The notes under the pieces were generated by a model. The model was not told the DNA's origin and made no database searches. It saw only the letters and a list, made by a program, of their open reading frames with translations. 64,000 nucleotides of DNA, from the NCBI RefSeq assembly GCF_002591975.1, contig NZ_NVQE01000005.1, positions 62,001 through 126,000 of the forward strand, read 5' to 3'. The stretch is from Mycobacterium neglectum. Its GTDB lineage: Bacteria > Actinomycetota > Actinomycetes > Mycobacteriales > Mycobacteriaceae. Positions within the stretch are counted from its first letter, which is position 1, and each line of letters opens with the position of its first letter. A program made the position numbers and the translations under genes. Below are positions 35,820-44,090 of the stretch, one piece after another.

Positions 35820-35825
35820 TACCCT
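35820..35825 (+). promoter_or_regulatory. -10 box for leaderless ramB
   Basis: TACCCT is followed by 7 nt and the GTG start at 35833, with no Shine-Dalgarno site. The candidate RamB operator lies just upstream, where bound protein would block the -35 region. Confidence 0.5.
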
Positions 35826-35832
35826 CGTTGAT

Positions 35833-37248
35833 GTGGCAAAAACGTTCGTCGGTTCGCGCGTCCGACAACTACGCAGCGAACGGGGCTTCAGCCAGTCTGC
35901 GCTCGCCCAGACGCTGGGAATCTCACCGAGCTACCTGAACCAGATCGAGCACGACGTGCGGCCGTTGACGGTGGCGGTGCTGCTGCGCATCACCGAGGTG
36001 TTCGGTGTGGACGCGACGTTCTTCGCCTCCGAGGACGACACCCGGCTGGTGGCCGAACTTCGCGAGGTGACCTTGGATCGCGACGTGGCGCTCGACGTGG
36101 ACCTCGCCGAAGTCGCCGACATGGTCAGCTCGCATCCCGCGCTCGCACACGCGATGGTCAATCTGCACCGGCGCTACCGGTTGACCACAGCGCAGTTGGC
36201 GGCGGCCACCGAGGACAGGCACTCCGACAGCAGTGGCAGCGGTGCGATCACGATGCCCCACGAGGAGGTGCGCGACTACTTCTATCAGCGCCAGAACTAT
36301 CTTCACGAGCTCGACACCGCCGCCGAGGACCTCACGATCCGGATGCGGATGCACCGCGCGGAGCTCACCCGAGAGCTGGCCGACCGGCTGACCAGGGTGC
36401 ACGGTGTGCACATCAAGCAGCGAATCGACTTGGGCGGCACGGTGTTGCACCGCTACGACCCGGCCTCCAGGACGCTGGAGATCAGTGGTCACCTGTCGTC
36501 GGGACAGACGGTCTTCAAGATGGCCGCAGAGCTGGCCTACCTGGAGTTCGGCGAGCTGATCGACAAGCTGGTGGACGAGGGCAACTTCACCAGCGAGGAG
36601 TCCACTGTGCTGGCGCGACTCGGCCTGGCGAACTACTTCGCAGCCGCGACGGTGCTGCCATACCGCCAATTTCACGATGTCGCGGAGAAGTTCCGCTATG
36701 ACGTCGAACGTCTCTCGGCGTTCTATGCAGTCTCCTTCGAGACGATCGCACACCGGCTGTCGACTCTGCAGCGTCCCTCCATGCGGGGTGTTCCGCTGTC
36801 GTTCGTCCGAGTGGACCGCGCAGGAAACATGTCAAAGCGTCAGTCCGCCACAGGCTTTCACTTCTCGTCCAGCGGTGGCACCTGCCCGCTGTGGAACGTT
36901 TACGAAACGTTCGCGAGCCCCGGCAAGATCGGAGTTCAGGTCGCGCAGATGCCCGATGGGCGCAACTACATGTGGGTGGCCCGCACGGTCGAGCGCCGCG
37001 CCCACCGATATGGCCAGCCTGGTAAGACGTTCGCGATCGGCCTTGGCTGCGAGCTGCGGCATGCGCACCGGCTGGTCTATTCGGAGGGGCTGGATCTGTC
37101 GGGCGACAATTCGACGCCGATCGGTGCGGGCTGTCGCGTCTGCGAGCGCGACAACTGCCCGCAGCGGGCGTTCCCGGCACTCGGCCGGGCGTTGGACATC
37201 GACGAGCACCGCAGCACGGTGTCGCCCTATCTGGTCAAACGGTCCTAG
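35833..37248 (+). CDS. ramB: XRE/IrrE-type regulator of acetate and glyoxylate metabolism RamB
   Basis: The 471-residue protein has an N-terminal Cro/C1 HTH (residues about 8-62, GFSQSALAQTLGISPSYLNQIEHDVRPL). The ImmA/IrrE-like middle region lacks an obvious HEXXH. The C-terminal short-chain fatty acid-type domain has clustered cysteines (GCRVCERDNCPQRAFP). This matches Rv0465c, which represses icl1. It starts with GTG and a leaderless-type -10. It lies 1.2 kb from its known target aceA, and both upstream regions share the TGCGAA motif. Confidence 0.92.
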   Translation: MAKTFVGSRVRQLRSERGFSQSALAQTLGISPSYLNQIEHDVRPLTVAVLLRITEVFGVDATFFASEDDTRLVAELREVTLDRDVALDVDLAEVADMVSSHPALAHAMVNLHRRYRLTTAQLAAATEDRHSDSSGSGAITMPHEEVRDYFYQRQNYLHELDTAAEDLTIRMRMHRAELTRELADRLTRVHGVHIKQRIDLGGTVLHRYDPASRTLEISGHLSSGQTVFKMAAELAYLEFGELIDKLVDEGNFTSEESTVLARLGLANYFAAATVLPYRQFHDVAEKFRYDVERLSAFYAVSFETIAHRLSTLQRPSMRGVPLSFVRVDRAGNMSKRQSATGFHFSSSGGTCPLWNVYETFASPGKIGVQVAQMPDGRNYMWVARTVERRAHRYGQPGKTFAIGLGCELRHAHRLVYSEGLDLSGDNSTPIGAGCRVCERDNCPQRAFPALGRALDIDEHRSTVSPYLVKRS

Positions 37249-37254
37249 TAACCT
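37249..37254 (+). promoter_or_regulatory. -10 box for leaderless CMD-family gene
   Basis: TAACCT begins directly after the ramB stop codon and is followed by 7 nt and the GTG at 37262. A separate leaderless mRNA for the downstream gene is likely. Confidence 0.5.
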
Positions 37255-37261
37255 GGCTAAG

Positions 37262-37813
37262 GTGAGCGCCATCGAGCCCGCGCGCATTGCGCCCGGCGGA
37301 TTCAAGGAACTCGGACCGATCAATTGGGCCATCGCCAAGCTCGGCGCCAGGGCGATTCGCGCACCGAGGTTCAGCCTCGTCAATGTGCTTGGCCAGCACC
37401 GGCTTCTGTTCCTGGCCTGGTCGCCGTATAGCGCAATGCTGTTGGGAGCGCTGTCCAAGCTGCCGGTGAAGGACGCCGAGACCGTCATCCTGCGGGTCGG
37501 CCACCTCCGCAATTGCGAATACGAACTGCAGCAGCACCGTCGGCTGGCCCGCAGCCGCGGTATCGGCCCCGAGGTGCAGGCCAAGATCTTCGAGGGTCCC
37601 GACGCCGACGGTCTGACCGACCGTCAGCGCGCACTCATCACCGCCACCGACGAGTTCGTCGTCACCCGCGGCGTCTCGGCGGAAACGTGGGCCGTGCTGG
37701 CCAGACACCTCACCAAGCAACAGCTCATCGAGTTCTGCATGCTGGCCGCCCAGTACGACGGGCTGGCGGCCACCATCACGACGCTGAACGTACCGCTGGA
37801 CTTTCCGGACTAA
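37262..37813 (+). CDS. Carboxymuconolactone decarboxylase/AhpD-like family protein (Rv0464c-like)
   Basis: The 183-residue all-helical protein has the block ETVILRVGHLRNCEYELQQHRRLARS. This corresponds to the E...C.YE...H motif of the CMD family but lacks the second cysteine of the AhpD CxxC pair. A peroxidase-type role is therefore less likely; the function is unknown. The start is GTG at 37262; the longer frame from 36677 is inside ramB. It is the last gene of the syntenic core; the next gene, on the other strand, belongs to the island and ends 10 bp away. Confidence 0.78.
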   Translation: MSAIEPARIAPGGFKELGPINWAIAKLGARAIRAPRFSLVNVLGQHRLLFLAWSPYSAMLLGALSKLPVKDAETVILRVGHLRNCEYELQQHRRLARSRGIGPEVQAKIFEGPDADGLTDRQRALITATDEFVVTRGVSAETWAVLARHLTKQQLIEFCMLAAQYDGLAATITTLNVPLDFPD

Positions 37814-37823
37814 GCGCCACGCC

Positions 37824-38765
37824 TTATCCCGCAGGTGATTCCGTGAAGATCTGCAAAAGGCGGTTCGCCAGCGAATCGGACGACAGGCCGTGCTTTCCGA
37901 GTAGATCGTCATTGGGCGCCGACTCGGACCAGACATCCTCGACAGCGATGTGCTTGAAGTTGCGCATCAACGAGTAACGGTTGAGGACCTCGGCTACCAG
38001 GCCGCCAAGACCACCATATTTGTTGTGGTCTTCGACCACCACCAGTGGGCCTCCAGAGCCGATGCCGTCCACCAGCGACTGTTCATCGAGCGGTTTGATG
38101 GTCGGCACATGCACGACGGCGCAATCGATTCCACGTCCCGCGAGCTGCTCGGCCGCACCGAAAACACGTGCCGATTGCGCTCCTGTGGAGACGAGCGTGA
38201 GATCCCGGCCCGCGCGGACCCGCCGCACTGCACCGACTCGGAAAGCATCAGACGCCGGAAAATCGACCGGCACGTCGTCGCGGGCGATGCGTAGGTAGAC
38301 CGGCCCGTGGTGTCGCGACGCCCACCTGACGGCCTGCGCGCACTCATCCGCATCGGCGGGCGCGAGCACGGTCATGTCGGGCATGGAACGCATGATGGCG
38401 AGATCGGCGACGTCGTGGTGAGTCTTGCCGGTGAGTCCGGTCAAGAGGCCGGTATAGGCGGCGGCGATCTTGATGTTGGCCTGGGTCTGGGCGGCGAGCA
38501 TGCGGATTGGGTCGAGCGCGCGGTGGGTGAAGAACACGCCGAACGAGGACAGCCAGGGGATGAAACCGCCGTCGGCAAGGCCGACCGCCACCCCGATCAT
38601 GTTCTGCTCCGCGATACCGAGCTGCACGAACCGCTCGGGATGTGCACGAGCGAACATATCCGCCTTGGTGGAGTTCGCAAGGTCGCCGTCGAGCATCAGG
38701 ATCCGGTCGTCGGACTCGGCGACCTCGACGACCGCGCGCCCCCACGCCTCACGCATCGCCGTCAC
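37824..38765 (-). CDS. Transketolase C-terminal subunit (pair 1)
   Basis: The 313-residue protein covers the pyrimidine-binding and C-terminal domains of transketolase. The conserved glutamate that activates the TPP pyrimidine is in GIAEQNMIGVAVGLA. SFGVFFTHRALDPIR and LTGLTGKTHHDVADLAIMRSMP are also typical. It works with the N-terminal subunit encoded just upstream to move C2 keto units between sugars or aldehydes. GTG start; its start overlaps the upstream stop (GTGA). A second, diverged pair lies 0.7 kb upstream on the other strand. Confidence 0.88.
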   Translation of the reverse strand: MTAMREAWGRAVVEVAESDDRILMLDGDLANSTKADMFARAHPERFVQLGIAEQNMIGVAVGLADGGFIPWLSSFGVFFTHRALDPIRMLAAQTQANIKIAAAYTGLLTGLTGKTHHDVADLAIMRSMPDMTVLAPADADECAQAVRWASRHHGPVYLRIARDDVPVDFPASDAFRVGAVRRVRAGRDLTLVSTGAQSARVFGAAEQLAGRGIDCAVVHVPTIKPLDEQSLVDGIGSGGPLVVVEDHNKYGGLGGLVAEVLNRYSLMRNFKHIAVEDVWSESAPNDDLLGKHGLSSDSLANRLLQIFTESPAG

Positions 38766-39655
38766 GTCGCCACTCCCTCGGGGGCCGCGATCTCGATGCC
38801 GAGTTCCGCTGCCGCAAGTGTCAACTCGTCCTCGGTGGCCAGCCCGGTGTGCCAGTTGATCGTGTTCTCCGCAAAGGAGACTCCTTTACCCTTCGTCGTG
38901 TTGGCGAGAATCACCGTTGGCATGTCAGCCGGCCCCCGCGTCGCTTCGCCAAAGATGGCCAACACCGCTGCCATGTCGTGCCCGTCCACGCTCAACACCC
39001 GCCAGCCGAAGCCGGCGAAGACCTCTGCCAGATCCACACCGCGCCACGGATCCCGCCGGTCTCCGCGGTCCCCGTCGTCGCGATCCCAACCAAACTGCTG
39101 GAGACCGTTGTGATCGACGATCGCCACCAGGTTGCCCAGCCTGTAGCGCGGCGCCGTGTGAACGGCCTCCCACACCATCCCCTCCTGCAGTTCGCCGTCG
39201 CCGAGGAGCACCCATGTCGTTCTTCCTTCGCCGCGGCGATGGGCAGCCATGGCCATTCCGACACCGACCGACAAACCTTGTCCGAGCGACCCGGTCGACA
39301 TGTCGAGGCCAGGCAGCAGTCGCATATCGGGGTGCCCCTGTAGCCGGGATTCGATCTTGTCGAAGGTCGACAACTCCGCCTCGGGGAAGTACCCGCGCAT
39401 GGCGAGGACCGCATATAACCCCATGGCGGAATGGCCCTTGGACAGGATGAACCGGTCCCGGGCCGGATTGGACGGGTTGTTCGGATCGATGCGCAGCGTA
39501 TGGAAATACAACCCCACCAGCAGGTCCATTGCCGAGAGTGGGCCTCCGACGTGACCGGCCCCGGCCCGAGCAACGGTGCTGATCACCAGCCACCTGCCCC
39601 GGCGAGCGATCGCCTCCAGCTCTCGGACCTGGTCGGCGTGGTCCGCTCGCGTCAT
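38762..39655 (-). CDS. Transketolase N-terminal subunit (pair 1)
   Basis: The 297-residue protein is the TPP-binding half of a split transketolase: AGAGHVGGPLSAMDLLVGLYF, FILSKGHSAMGLYAVLA, GSLGQGLSVGVGMA, and the TPP/metal motif GDGELQEGMVWEA...IVDHNG. The ATG at 39655 has GGAGG 5 nt upstream, which settles the start over a TTG at 39676. It is the first gene of a two-gene operon with the C-terminal subunit. A GGAA-N5-GTCC palindrome lies about 50 bp upstream. Confidence 0.9.
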   Translation of the reverse strand: MTRADHADQVRELEAIARRGRWLVISTVARAGAGHVGGPLSAMDLLVGLYFHTLRIDPNNPSNPARDRFILSKGHSAMGLYAVLAMRGYFPEAELSTFDKIESRLQGHPDMRLLPGLDMSTGSLGQGLSVGVGMAMAAHRRGEGRTTWVLLGDGELQEGMVWEAVHTAPRYRLGNLVAIVDHNGLQQFGWDRDDGDRGDRRDPWRGVDLAEVFAGFGWRVLSVDGHDMAAVLAIFGEATRGPADMPTVILANTTKGKGVSFAENTINWHTGLATEDELTLAAAELGIEIAAPEGVAT

Positions 39656-39706
39656 AGCCGCCTCCGTCGAGTCCAAGGATCAGGTGGCGGTCATGTTACT
39701 ACTAGT

Positions 39707-39721
39707 TGGAAACTATGTCCG
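39707..39721. promoter_or_regulatory. IclR-type operator 1 (TGGAAACTATGTCCG)
   Basis: This 15-bp imperfect palindrome lies about 50-65 bp upstream of the transketolase pair 1 start codon. It matches the island-wide pattern TGGA(C/A)-N5-GTCC(A/G) and the length and half-sites of the classical IclR operator. Confidence 0.6.
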
Positions 39722-39778
39722 CTGGGTGGCGGAACGAATCTGAAAACGCGCTGTACATACGCCGAAAATGAGGGCCCG

Positions 39779-40189
39779 TCAGTCGCCGCCGACGAGATCG
39801 CGCAGCGACGCCAGCGGATCCTCAACCAATCGCCCGGCACGCGTATCCATCAGCCCAAGAACCATGTCGAGGTGAGCGGCCTCTCCAGCATCTGCACCGT
39901 AAATCCGCTGATTGCATCTGAAACTCTTTCCAGAACCGAATTGGTAAGTGGCCGTAGCGCGCACAGCTTCGCCGAAACAAAGAGGCTTGACGAACGAGAT
40001 ATCCATCGAGAGCACGACCACGACTCGGCCTGCGGCGACGAGCACCGCCGGACCGGCCCCCAGGTCGGCGAATGCGTTCACCCGGGCGGCTTCCGCATAG
40101 CGCAGGTAGGCGAGGTGGTGCACCTGGCCGTTGATGTCCAGGTCACTGAACTGCACTTCGCAGGCTCGCTCGTACGGCCGATCGAACAT
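39779..40189 (-). CDS. Hotdog-fold acyl-CoA thioesterase (4HBT/YbgC-like)
   Basis: The 136-residue protein begins MFDRPYERACEVQFSDLDINGQVHHLAYLRYAEAAR. The D-x-N-G-Q-V-H-H segment corresponds to the catalytic DxDxxGHxNN-type stretch of 4-hydroxybenzoyl-CoA thioesterases. It likely releases an acid from a CoA intermediate of the island pathway. AAGGAGGG lies right before the ATG at 40189. It stands between the two transketolase pairs and reads away from pair 2. Confidence 0.78.
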   Translation of the reverse strand: MFDRPYERACEVQFSDLDINGQVHHLAYLRYAEAARVNAFADLGAGPAVLVAAGRVVVVLSMDISFVKPLCFGEAVRATATYQFGSGKSFRCNQRIYGADAGEAAHLDMVLGLMDTRAGRLVEDPLASLRDLVGGD

Positions 40190-40266
40190 CCGCCCTCCTT
40201 CCACAGCACCTACCTGGTAGGACGCCCCAACCCTACTGCGCTTATCGCCGGCGTGTTACTGTTTAA

Positions 40267-40281
40267 TGGACAGTATGTCCA
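40267..40281. promoter_or_regulatory. IclR-type operator 2 (TGGACAGTATGTCCA)
   Basis: This near-perfect palindrome lies 46-60 bp upstream of transketolase pair 2 and about 80 bp upstream of the divergent thioesterase. A further half-site, TGGACAGTA, begins two bases after it, so two dimers could bind side by side. Confidence 0.65.
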
Positions 40282-40327
40282 CTGGACAGTAATTTGCCTC
40301 CCCCTCGTGGTATCAGAAGGAAGCAGG

Positions 40328-41173
40328 ATGGTCGCCACTCCACTCTCCGACGATGAAATCGCGCGCCTGGAGGACCGGGCGCAATTCATCAGGCTCGAGG
40401 TTGTACGCCTCGTCGACATCGCCAAGACCGGCCATTACACGTCGGCCTTCTCCTGCGCCGAGATCTTTGCGGCGCTCTATTACGACGTGATGCGCCTGCG
40501 GCACGGCCAGCCCGACTGGACCGATCGCGACCGACTGCTCCTCGGCAAGGGCCACGCCGCCGTCGGCCAGTACCCGATTCTCGCGGACTGGGGGTTTCTC
40601 GACGCCGACACTCTGGACGGCTACACCCGACTGGGCAATCCGCTTGGCGACCATCCCGATATGACTCGCGTGCCGGGTGTCGACTTCTCGTCGGGATCCC
40701 TCGGCCACAACCTGTCGGTCGGACTTGGCATCGCGCTCGGCGGCCGCCTCAACGGTCAGGACTTCCACACCTATGTGGTGCTCGGTGACGGCGAGCTCGA
40801 GGAGGGCCAGAACTGGGAGGCGGCGATGCTGGCGGCGCATCTCGGCGTCGACCGGCTCGTGGCGATAGTCGACCGCAACCAATACTCGCTCGACGGTCTC
40901 GTCGACGATATGAACGCCGTCGAGCCACTGGCCGACAAATGGCAGGCGTTCGGTTGGAATGTGCGGGCTGTCGACGGACATGACGTCGGAGCGCTGGCCT
41001 CGGTCCTGCGCGAGGTACGCGACCAACCGAACGGCACCCCGACGGTGATACTCGCGGCGACGGTGAAGGGCAAGGGCGTCAGGTTCATGGAAGAGAATTT
41101 CGGATGGCATCTGGGCTGGCTCGACAGGGAGGACCAAGCGGACGTGGTGGCAGAGCTGAAGGGGAGCCGATGA
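40328..41173 (+). CDS. Transketolase N-terminal subunit (pair 2)
   Basis: The 281-residue protein carries the same set of motifs as pair 1 (LLLGKGHAAVGQYPILADWG, GSLGHNLSVGLGIALGG, GDGELEEGQNWEAA...IVDRNQYSLDG). It differs in the loop DDMNAVEPLADKWQAFGWNV, so it is a diverged paralogue rather than a recent copy. GAAGGAAGCAGG precedes the ATG. It is followed by its C-terminal partner with ATGA overlap. An IclR-type palindrome sits upstream. Confidence 0.9.
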   Translation: MVATPLSDDEIARLEDRAQFIRLEVVRLVDIAKTGHYTSAFSCAEIFAALYYDVMRLRHGQPDWTDRDRLLLGKGHAAVGQYPILADWGFLDADTLDGYTRLGNPLGDHPDMTRVPGVDFSSGSLGHNLSVGLGIALGGRLNGQDFHTYVVLGDGELEEGQNWEAAMLAAHLGVDRLVAIVDRNQYSLDGLVDDMNAVEPLADKWQAFGWNVRAVDGHDVGALASVLREVRDQPNGTPTVILAATVKGKGVRFMEENFGWHLGWLDREDQADVVAELKGSR

Positions 41174-42195
41174 CCGGATTCACCGCCGACCACGCCATCG
41201 GTAGTCGCGGAAACTCTTGGCAAATCATGGATCTGCTCGACCAGGCGCCCGGTTTCGCCGCGCTCTCCCAGGCGCTGATCGAACTGACCGATGAGGGTGT
41301 TCCCATCGTCGTCGGAACCGCCGATCTCAAGTACTCCAACGGCTTGGTCCGCTATCAGGAGCGTCATCCAGACCGATTCATCCAGTTCGGTATCTCCGAA
41401 CAGAACATGGTGTCGGCGGCGGCAGGCATCGCCACCACCGGCAACCAGCCGTGGGTGGCGACCTTCGCGAGTTTCCTGGCGCTACTGTGTGCCGAACAGA
41501 TTCGGACCGACACTGCGTATACCCAGCTGCCGGTCCGCATGGTCGGCCACCATGCAGGTATCACGTTGGGCTTCTACGGCACGTCGCATCACGCCACCGA
41601 GGACCTGGCGATTATGCGCAGCATCGCGAACCTCACCGTCCTCGCGCCCGCCGATCCTGTTCAGCTGCATGCCCTGGTGAAGCTGACCCGCGACATTGCC
41701 GGACCGGTGTACCTGCGGATCGGCCGCGGCCGGGATCAGCAGATCTACGACCCTGCCGACCTCGCCGGGTTGCGCATCGGACAGGCAGTCCGGCATGGCC
41801 AGGATGCGGCGGTGACGGTCGTGGCGACCGGGTCGATGGTGCACCCGGCGATCGAAGCCCGTGCGGCACTTGCCGACGAGGGCATGGACGTCTGCGTTCT
41901 CGACATGCATACGATCAAGCCGCTCGACCGGGCGGCGATCGAGCGCGCCGCAGCGGTCTCCGAGCTCATCGTGACGGTGGAAGAGCACAACGTACTGGGT
42001 GGCCTTGGTGGTGCGGTCGCCGAGGTGATGGCCGAAAGCGGTTCGCGTGCCAGGCTTTTACGGCATGGCTTCCACGACGAGTACAGCCTGATCGGCCCTC
42101 CCTCGCACCTGTACCGCCACTACGACCTCGACGCCCACGGCATCGCCCATGTCGTCCGCCGTGCGTCGGTTCAGCCCGCCCGGTCGGGTGCATAG
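41170..42195 (+). CDS. Transketolase C-terminal subunit (pair 2)
   Basis: The 341-residue protein has GISEQNMVSAAAGIATTG with the pyrimidine-activating glutamate, VGHHAGITLGFYGTSHHATEDLAIMRS, and VTVEEHNVLGGLGGAVAEVMAE in the C-terminal domain. It completes a second transketolase with the gene upstream. The ATG overlaps that gene's stop. Its last 25 bp overlap the 3' end of the IclR gene on the other strand. A longer frame to 41104 is not needed. Confidence 0.88.
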   Translation: MTGFTADHAIGSRGNSWQIMDLLDQAPGFAALSQALIELTDEGVPIVVGTADLKYSNGLVRYQERHPDRFIQFGISEQNMVSAAAGIATTGNQPWVATFASFLALLCAEQIRTDTAYTQLPVRMVGHHAGITLGFYGTSHHATEDLAIMRSIANLTVLAPADPVQLHALVKLTRDIAGPVYLRIGRGRDQQIYDPADLAGLRIGQAVRHGQDAAVTVVATGSMVHPAIEARAALADEGMDVCVLDMHTIKPLDRAAIERAAAVSELIVTVEEHNVLGGLGGAVAEVMAESGSRARLLRHGFHDEYSLIGPPSHLYRHYDLDAHGIAHVVRRASVQPARSGA

Positions 42196-42947
42196 CCCAT
42201 GCTCGCAGAAATTTCCGCCGCGCCGGCGCGCACGAGATTCTTCAAATGCGTCTTCGACTGGCCGAGCAGGTCGCCCCGCAGCCCGCTGACCGATAGGGCC
42301 GCGATGACCTCACCTCGGAAGTCGAACACTGGCGCGCCGATGGCGGCGATGCCGACGGTGACGTCGCCGTCGCTCACCGTGACCCCGTCGGCCCTTTCCC
42401 GGCCAAGCACGTCGAAGAGCCGTTGACGGGTCGCGGGGGTCGACGGCGTCAAGCGCACCAGGGGGCCCGCCGAGACATACTTTTGCCACTCCTCCTGAGG
42501 GGCGAAGGCCAGCAGCGCCCGAGGAGCCGCACCCGCGTGCAGCGGCTGCGAGCCGCCAAGTTGCAGCGCGAGGGAGGCGACCCGCTCGCCCTCGATGCGC
42601 TCAACGCATACCGCGAGGTCACCGCGCCGCACCAGGAGGTAGACCGTCAGTCCCGTTTCGTCGCGGATCCGGTTCATCACCGGCAGCGCGCGTTCACGCT
42701 CGTCGAGGCCGGCCATCATGGCGGCGCCGAGTCGCAGAGCGTGTATCCCGAGGCGGTAGGTGCCGCGCGAGCCTGCCGACTCGACGAACTCCAATTTCTC
42801 GAGGCTGCCGAGCAACCGATACAGCGAGCTCCGCGGCTCGCCAGTCTTTTCGGACAGCTGTGCGATCGTCAGCTTGCGCTCCTGGCCGAGCAGGTCGAGT
42901 ACCTCGACCGCCTTCTCCACCAGTCGCAACCCCACTGGTTGAGCCAC
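42171..42947 (-). CDS. IclR-family transcriptional regulator of the island
   Basis: From the GTG at 42947 the protein has 258 residues. The winged HTH (KLTIAQLSEKTGEPRSSLYRLLGSLEKLEFVE) precedes the IclR effector domain with LTVYLLVRRGDLAVCVERIEG, LHAGAAPRALLAF and the C-terminal AAIGAPVFDFRGEVIAALSVSG that forms the ligand pocket. AGGGGG lies 6 nt before the GTG; longer forms from 42995 overlap the ADH gene. It is cotranscribed with that ADH and probably recognises the six TGGAC-N5-GTCC palindromes found across the island. Its 3' end overlaps the transketolase gene on the other strand by 25 bp. Confidence 0.88.
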   Translation of the reverse strand: MAQPVGLRLVEKAVEVLDLLGQERKLTIAQLSEKTGEPRSSLYRLLGSLEKLEFVESAGSRGTYRLGIHALRLGAAMMAGLDERERALPVMNRIRDETGLTVYLLVRRGDLAVCVERIEGERVASLALQLGGSQPLHAGAAPRALLAFAPQEEWQKYVSAGPLVRLTPSTPATRQRLFDVLGRERADGVTVSDGDVTVGIAAIGAPVFDFRGEVIAALSVSGLRGDLLGQSKTHLKNLVRAGAAEISASMGYAPDRAG

Positions 42948-42991
42948 TGCTTGCCCCCTGCTCTCGAAACCTTTTGGCATGAACCCTGGCA

Positions 42992-43987
42992 TCAAACGCC
43001 CGGGCCCACGACCACCTTCAGGGCATTGCGCCCGCGGACCGTGTCTACGGCCTTTGCATAATGAGACAACGGAACGGGTTCTTCCACAATCAACTCGCTC
43101 GTGATTGTCCCGCTCTCCAGAAGTCGCAGGGCGCCGGGGAAGGTGTGCCGCGTCGTCATACTCCCGACGATTGTCAGTTCCCGAGCGAAGACCTGGTAGG
43201 GCGACAGCGGAACGACGGCGTCGCCCGGCGCCACGCCGAGCTGGAGAAACGTCCCGCCTCGCTGCAGGCGCCCGAGGCCGTCCTCGATCGCCGTGGGCGC
43301 GCCCGATGCGTCGATGACGAGGTCCCAGTCATCCTCCTCACCGAGGTCCGAGGGACCGAACACCTTCGAGGCGCCGAGCTTCTGGGCGACCGCCCGACGG
43401 TCCGCGTCGAGGTCGACCGTGTCGACCGAGTGCGCTCCCAGGTAGCCCGCCACCTGCACCGCAAGCAGCCCGACGGGGCCCGCGCCGTATATGAGGACCC
43501 GTCGGCCCGACGTTCTGGGCACCATGTCGAACGCATGGAGCACGCATGCGAGCGGTTCGGCGAGCACGGCCGCGGTCGAGGACACCGAATCCGGGATGAC
43601 GTGGCAATTGCGTGCGGCCACCAAGACCCGATCGGCCGCTCCGCCGTTGAGAGTGATACCGACCGCGTTGCGGTGTTCGCAGAGGTTAGGCCGCCCCCGG
43701 CGACACAGCAGGCAAGTCATACACGGAACACCCGGGTCGACAACGACCCGCTCGCCCACTCGCGGCGACACGACCCCGGTGCCTCGGGCCACCACCGTGC
43801 CCGTCACCTCGTGGCCGGGCACGATCGGGAATCGCGCCGTGGCGAAGTCGCCGTCGAGCATGTGAATATCGGTCCCGCACACCCCGGTGAGCGCCACCTC
43901 GACGACGACGTCACCCGCGCCAGGCTCGGGATCCGGCAACTCGGCGATCTGCACCACCGTCGGCGCCTCGATGACGACAGCCCGCAT
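42992..43987 (-). CDS. Zinc-dependent alcohol (polyol-type) dehydrogenase, MDR family
   Basis: The 331-residue enzyme has catalytic zinc ligands in GVCGTDIHMLDGDF and PGHEVTGTV. The structural zinc cysteines appear in VPCMTCLLCRRGRPNLCEH, and the NAD-binding motif GAGPVGLLAVQVAG is followed by an aspartate (DLDADRR), suggesting NAD+. It resembles sorbitol/threonine-type MDRs acting on secondary alcohols. It is the first gene of the ADH-iclR unit, and an IclR-type palindrome is 32 bp upstream of its ATG. Confidence 0.85.
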   Translation of the reverse strand: MRAVVIEAPTVVQIAELPDPEPGAGDVVVEVALTGVCGTDIHMLDGDFATARFPIVPGHEVTGTVVARGTGVVSPRVGERVVVDPGVPCMTCLLCRRGRPNLCEHRNAVGITLNGGAADRVLVAARNCHVIPDSVSSTAAVLAEPLACVLHAFDMVPRTSGRRVLIYGAGPVGLLAVQVAGYLGAHSVDTVDLDADRRAVAQKLGASKVFGPSDLGEEDDWDLVIDASGAPTAIEDGLGRLQRGGTFLQLGVAPGDAVVPLSPYQVFARELTIVGSMTTRHTFPGALRLLESGTITSELIVEEPVPLSHYAKAVDTVRGRNALKVVVGPGV

Positions 43988-44018
43988 GTCCGACCTTCCA
44001 CTCTTAAATCTCGTTTAG

Positions 44019-44033
44019 CGGACTCTACGTCCG
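44019..44033. promoter_or_regulatory. IclR-type operator 3 (CGGACTCTACGTCCG)
   Basis: The palindrome has perfect 5-bp arms. It lies in the 103-bp gap upstream of the ADH-iclR unit, so the regulator would control its own expression. A further half-site TGGAAC follows five bases later. Confidence 0.65.
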
Positions 44034-44090
44034 TTCAATGGAACTATAGTGCAATAGGCTTGCGCGTTGGACATCTCTCGCACCACTCCT

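Noticed and set aside
36677..37261. Long N-terminal extension of the CMD-family protein
   Set aside because: It would lie wholly within ramB; the GTG at 37262 has its own -10 box.
37814..37823. Integration junction (att site or tRNA) at the island edge
   Set aside because: The 10-bp gap has no repeat or tRNA, and no integrase is visible; the right edge is outside the window.
37824..39655. Single transketolase gene broken by frameshift
   Set aside because: Both pairs have the same two-subunit layout with separate starts and GTGA/ATGA overlaps, so they are true split enzymes.
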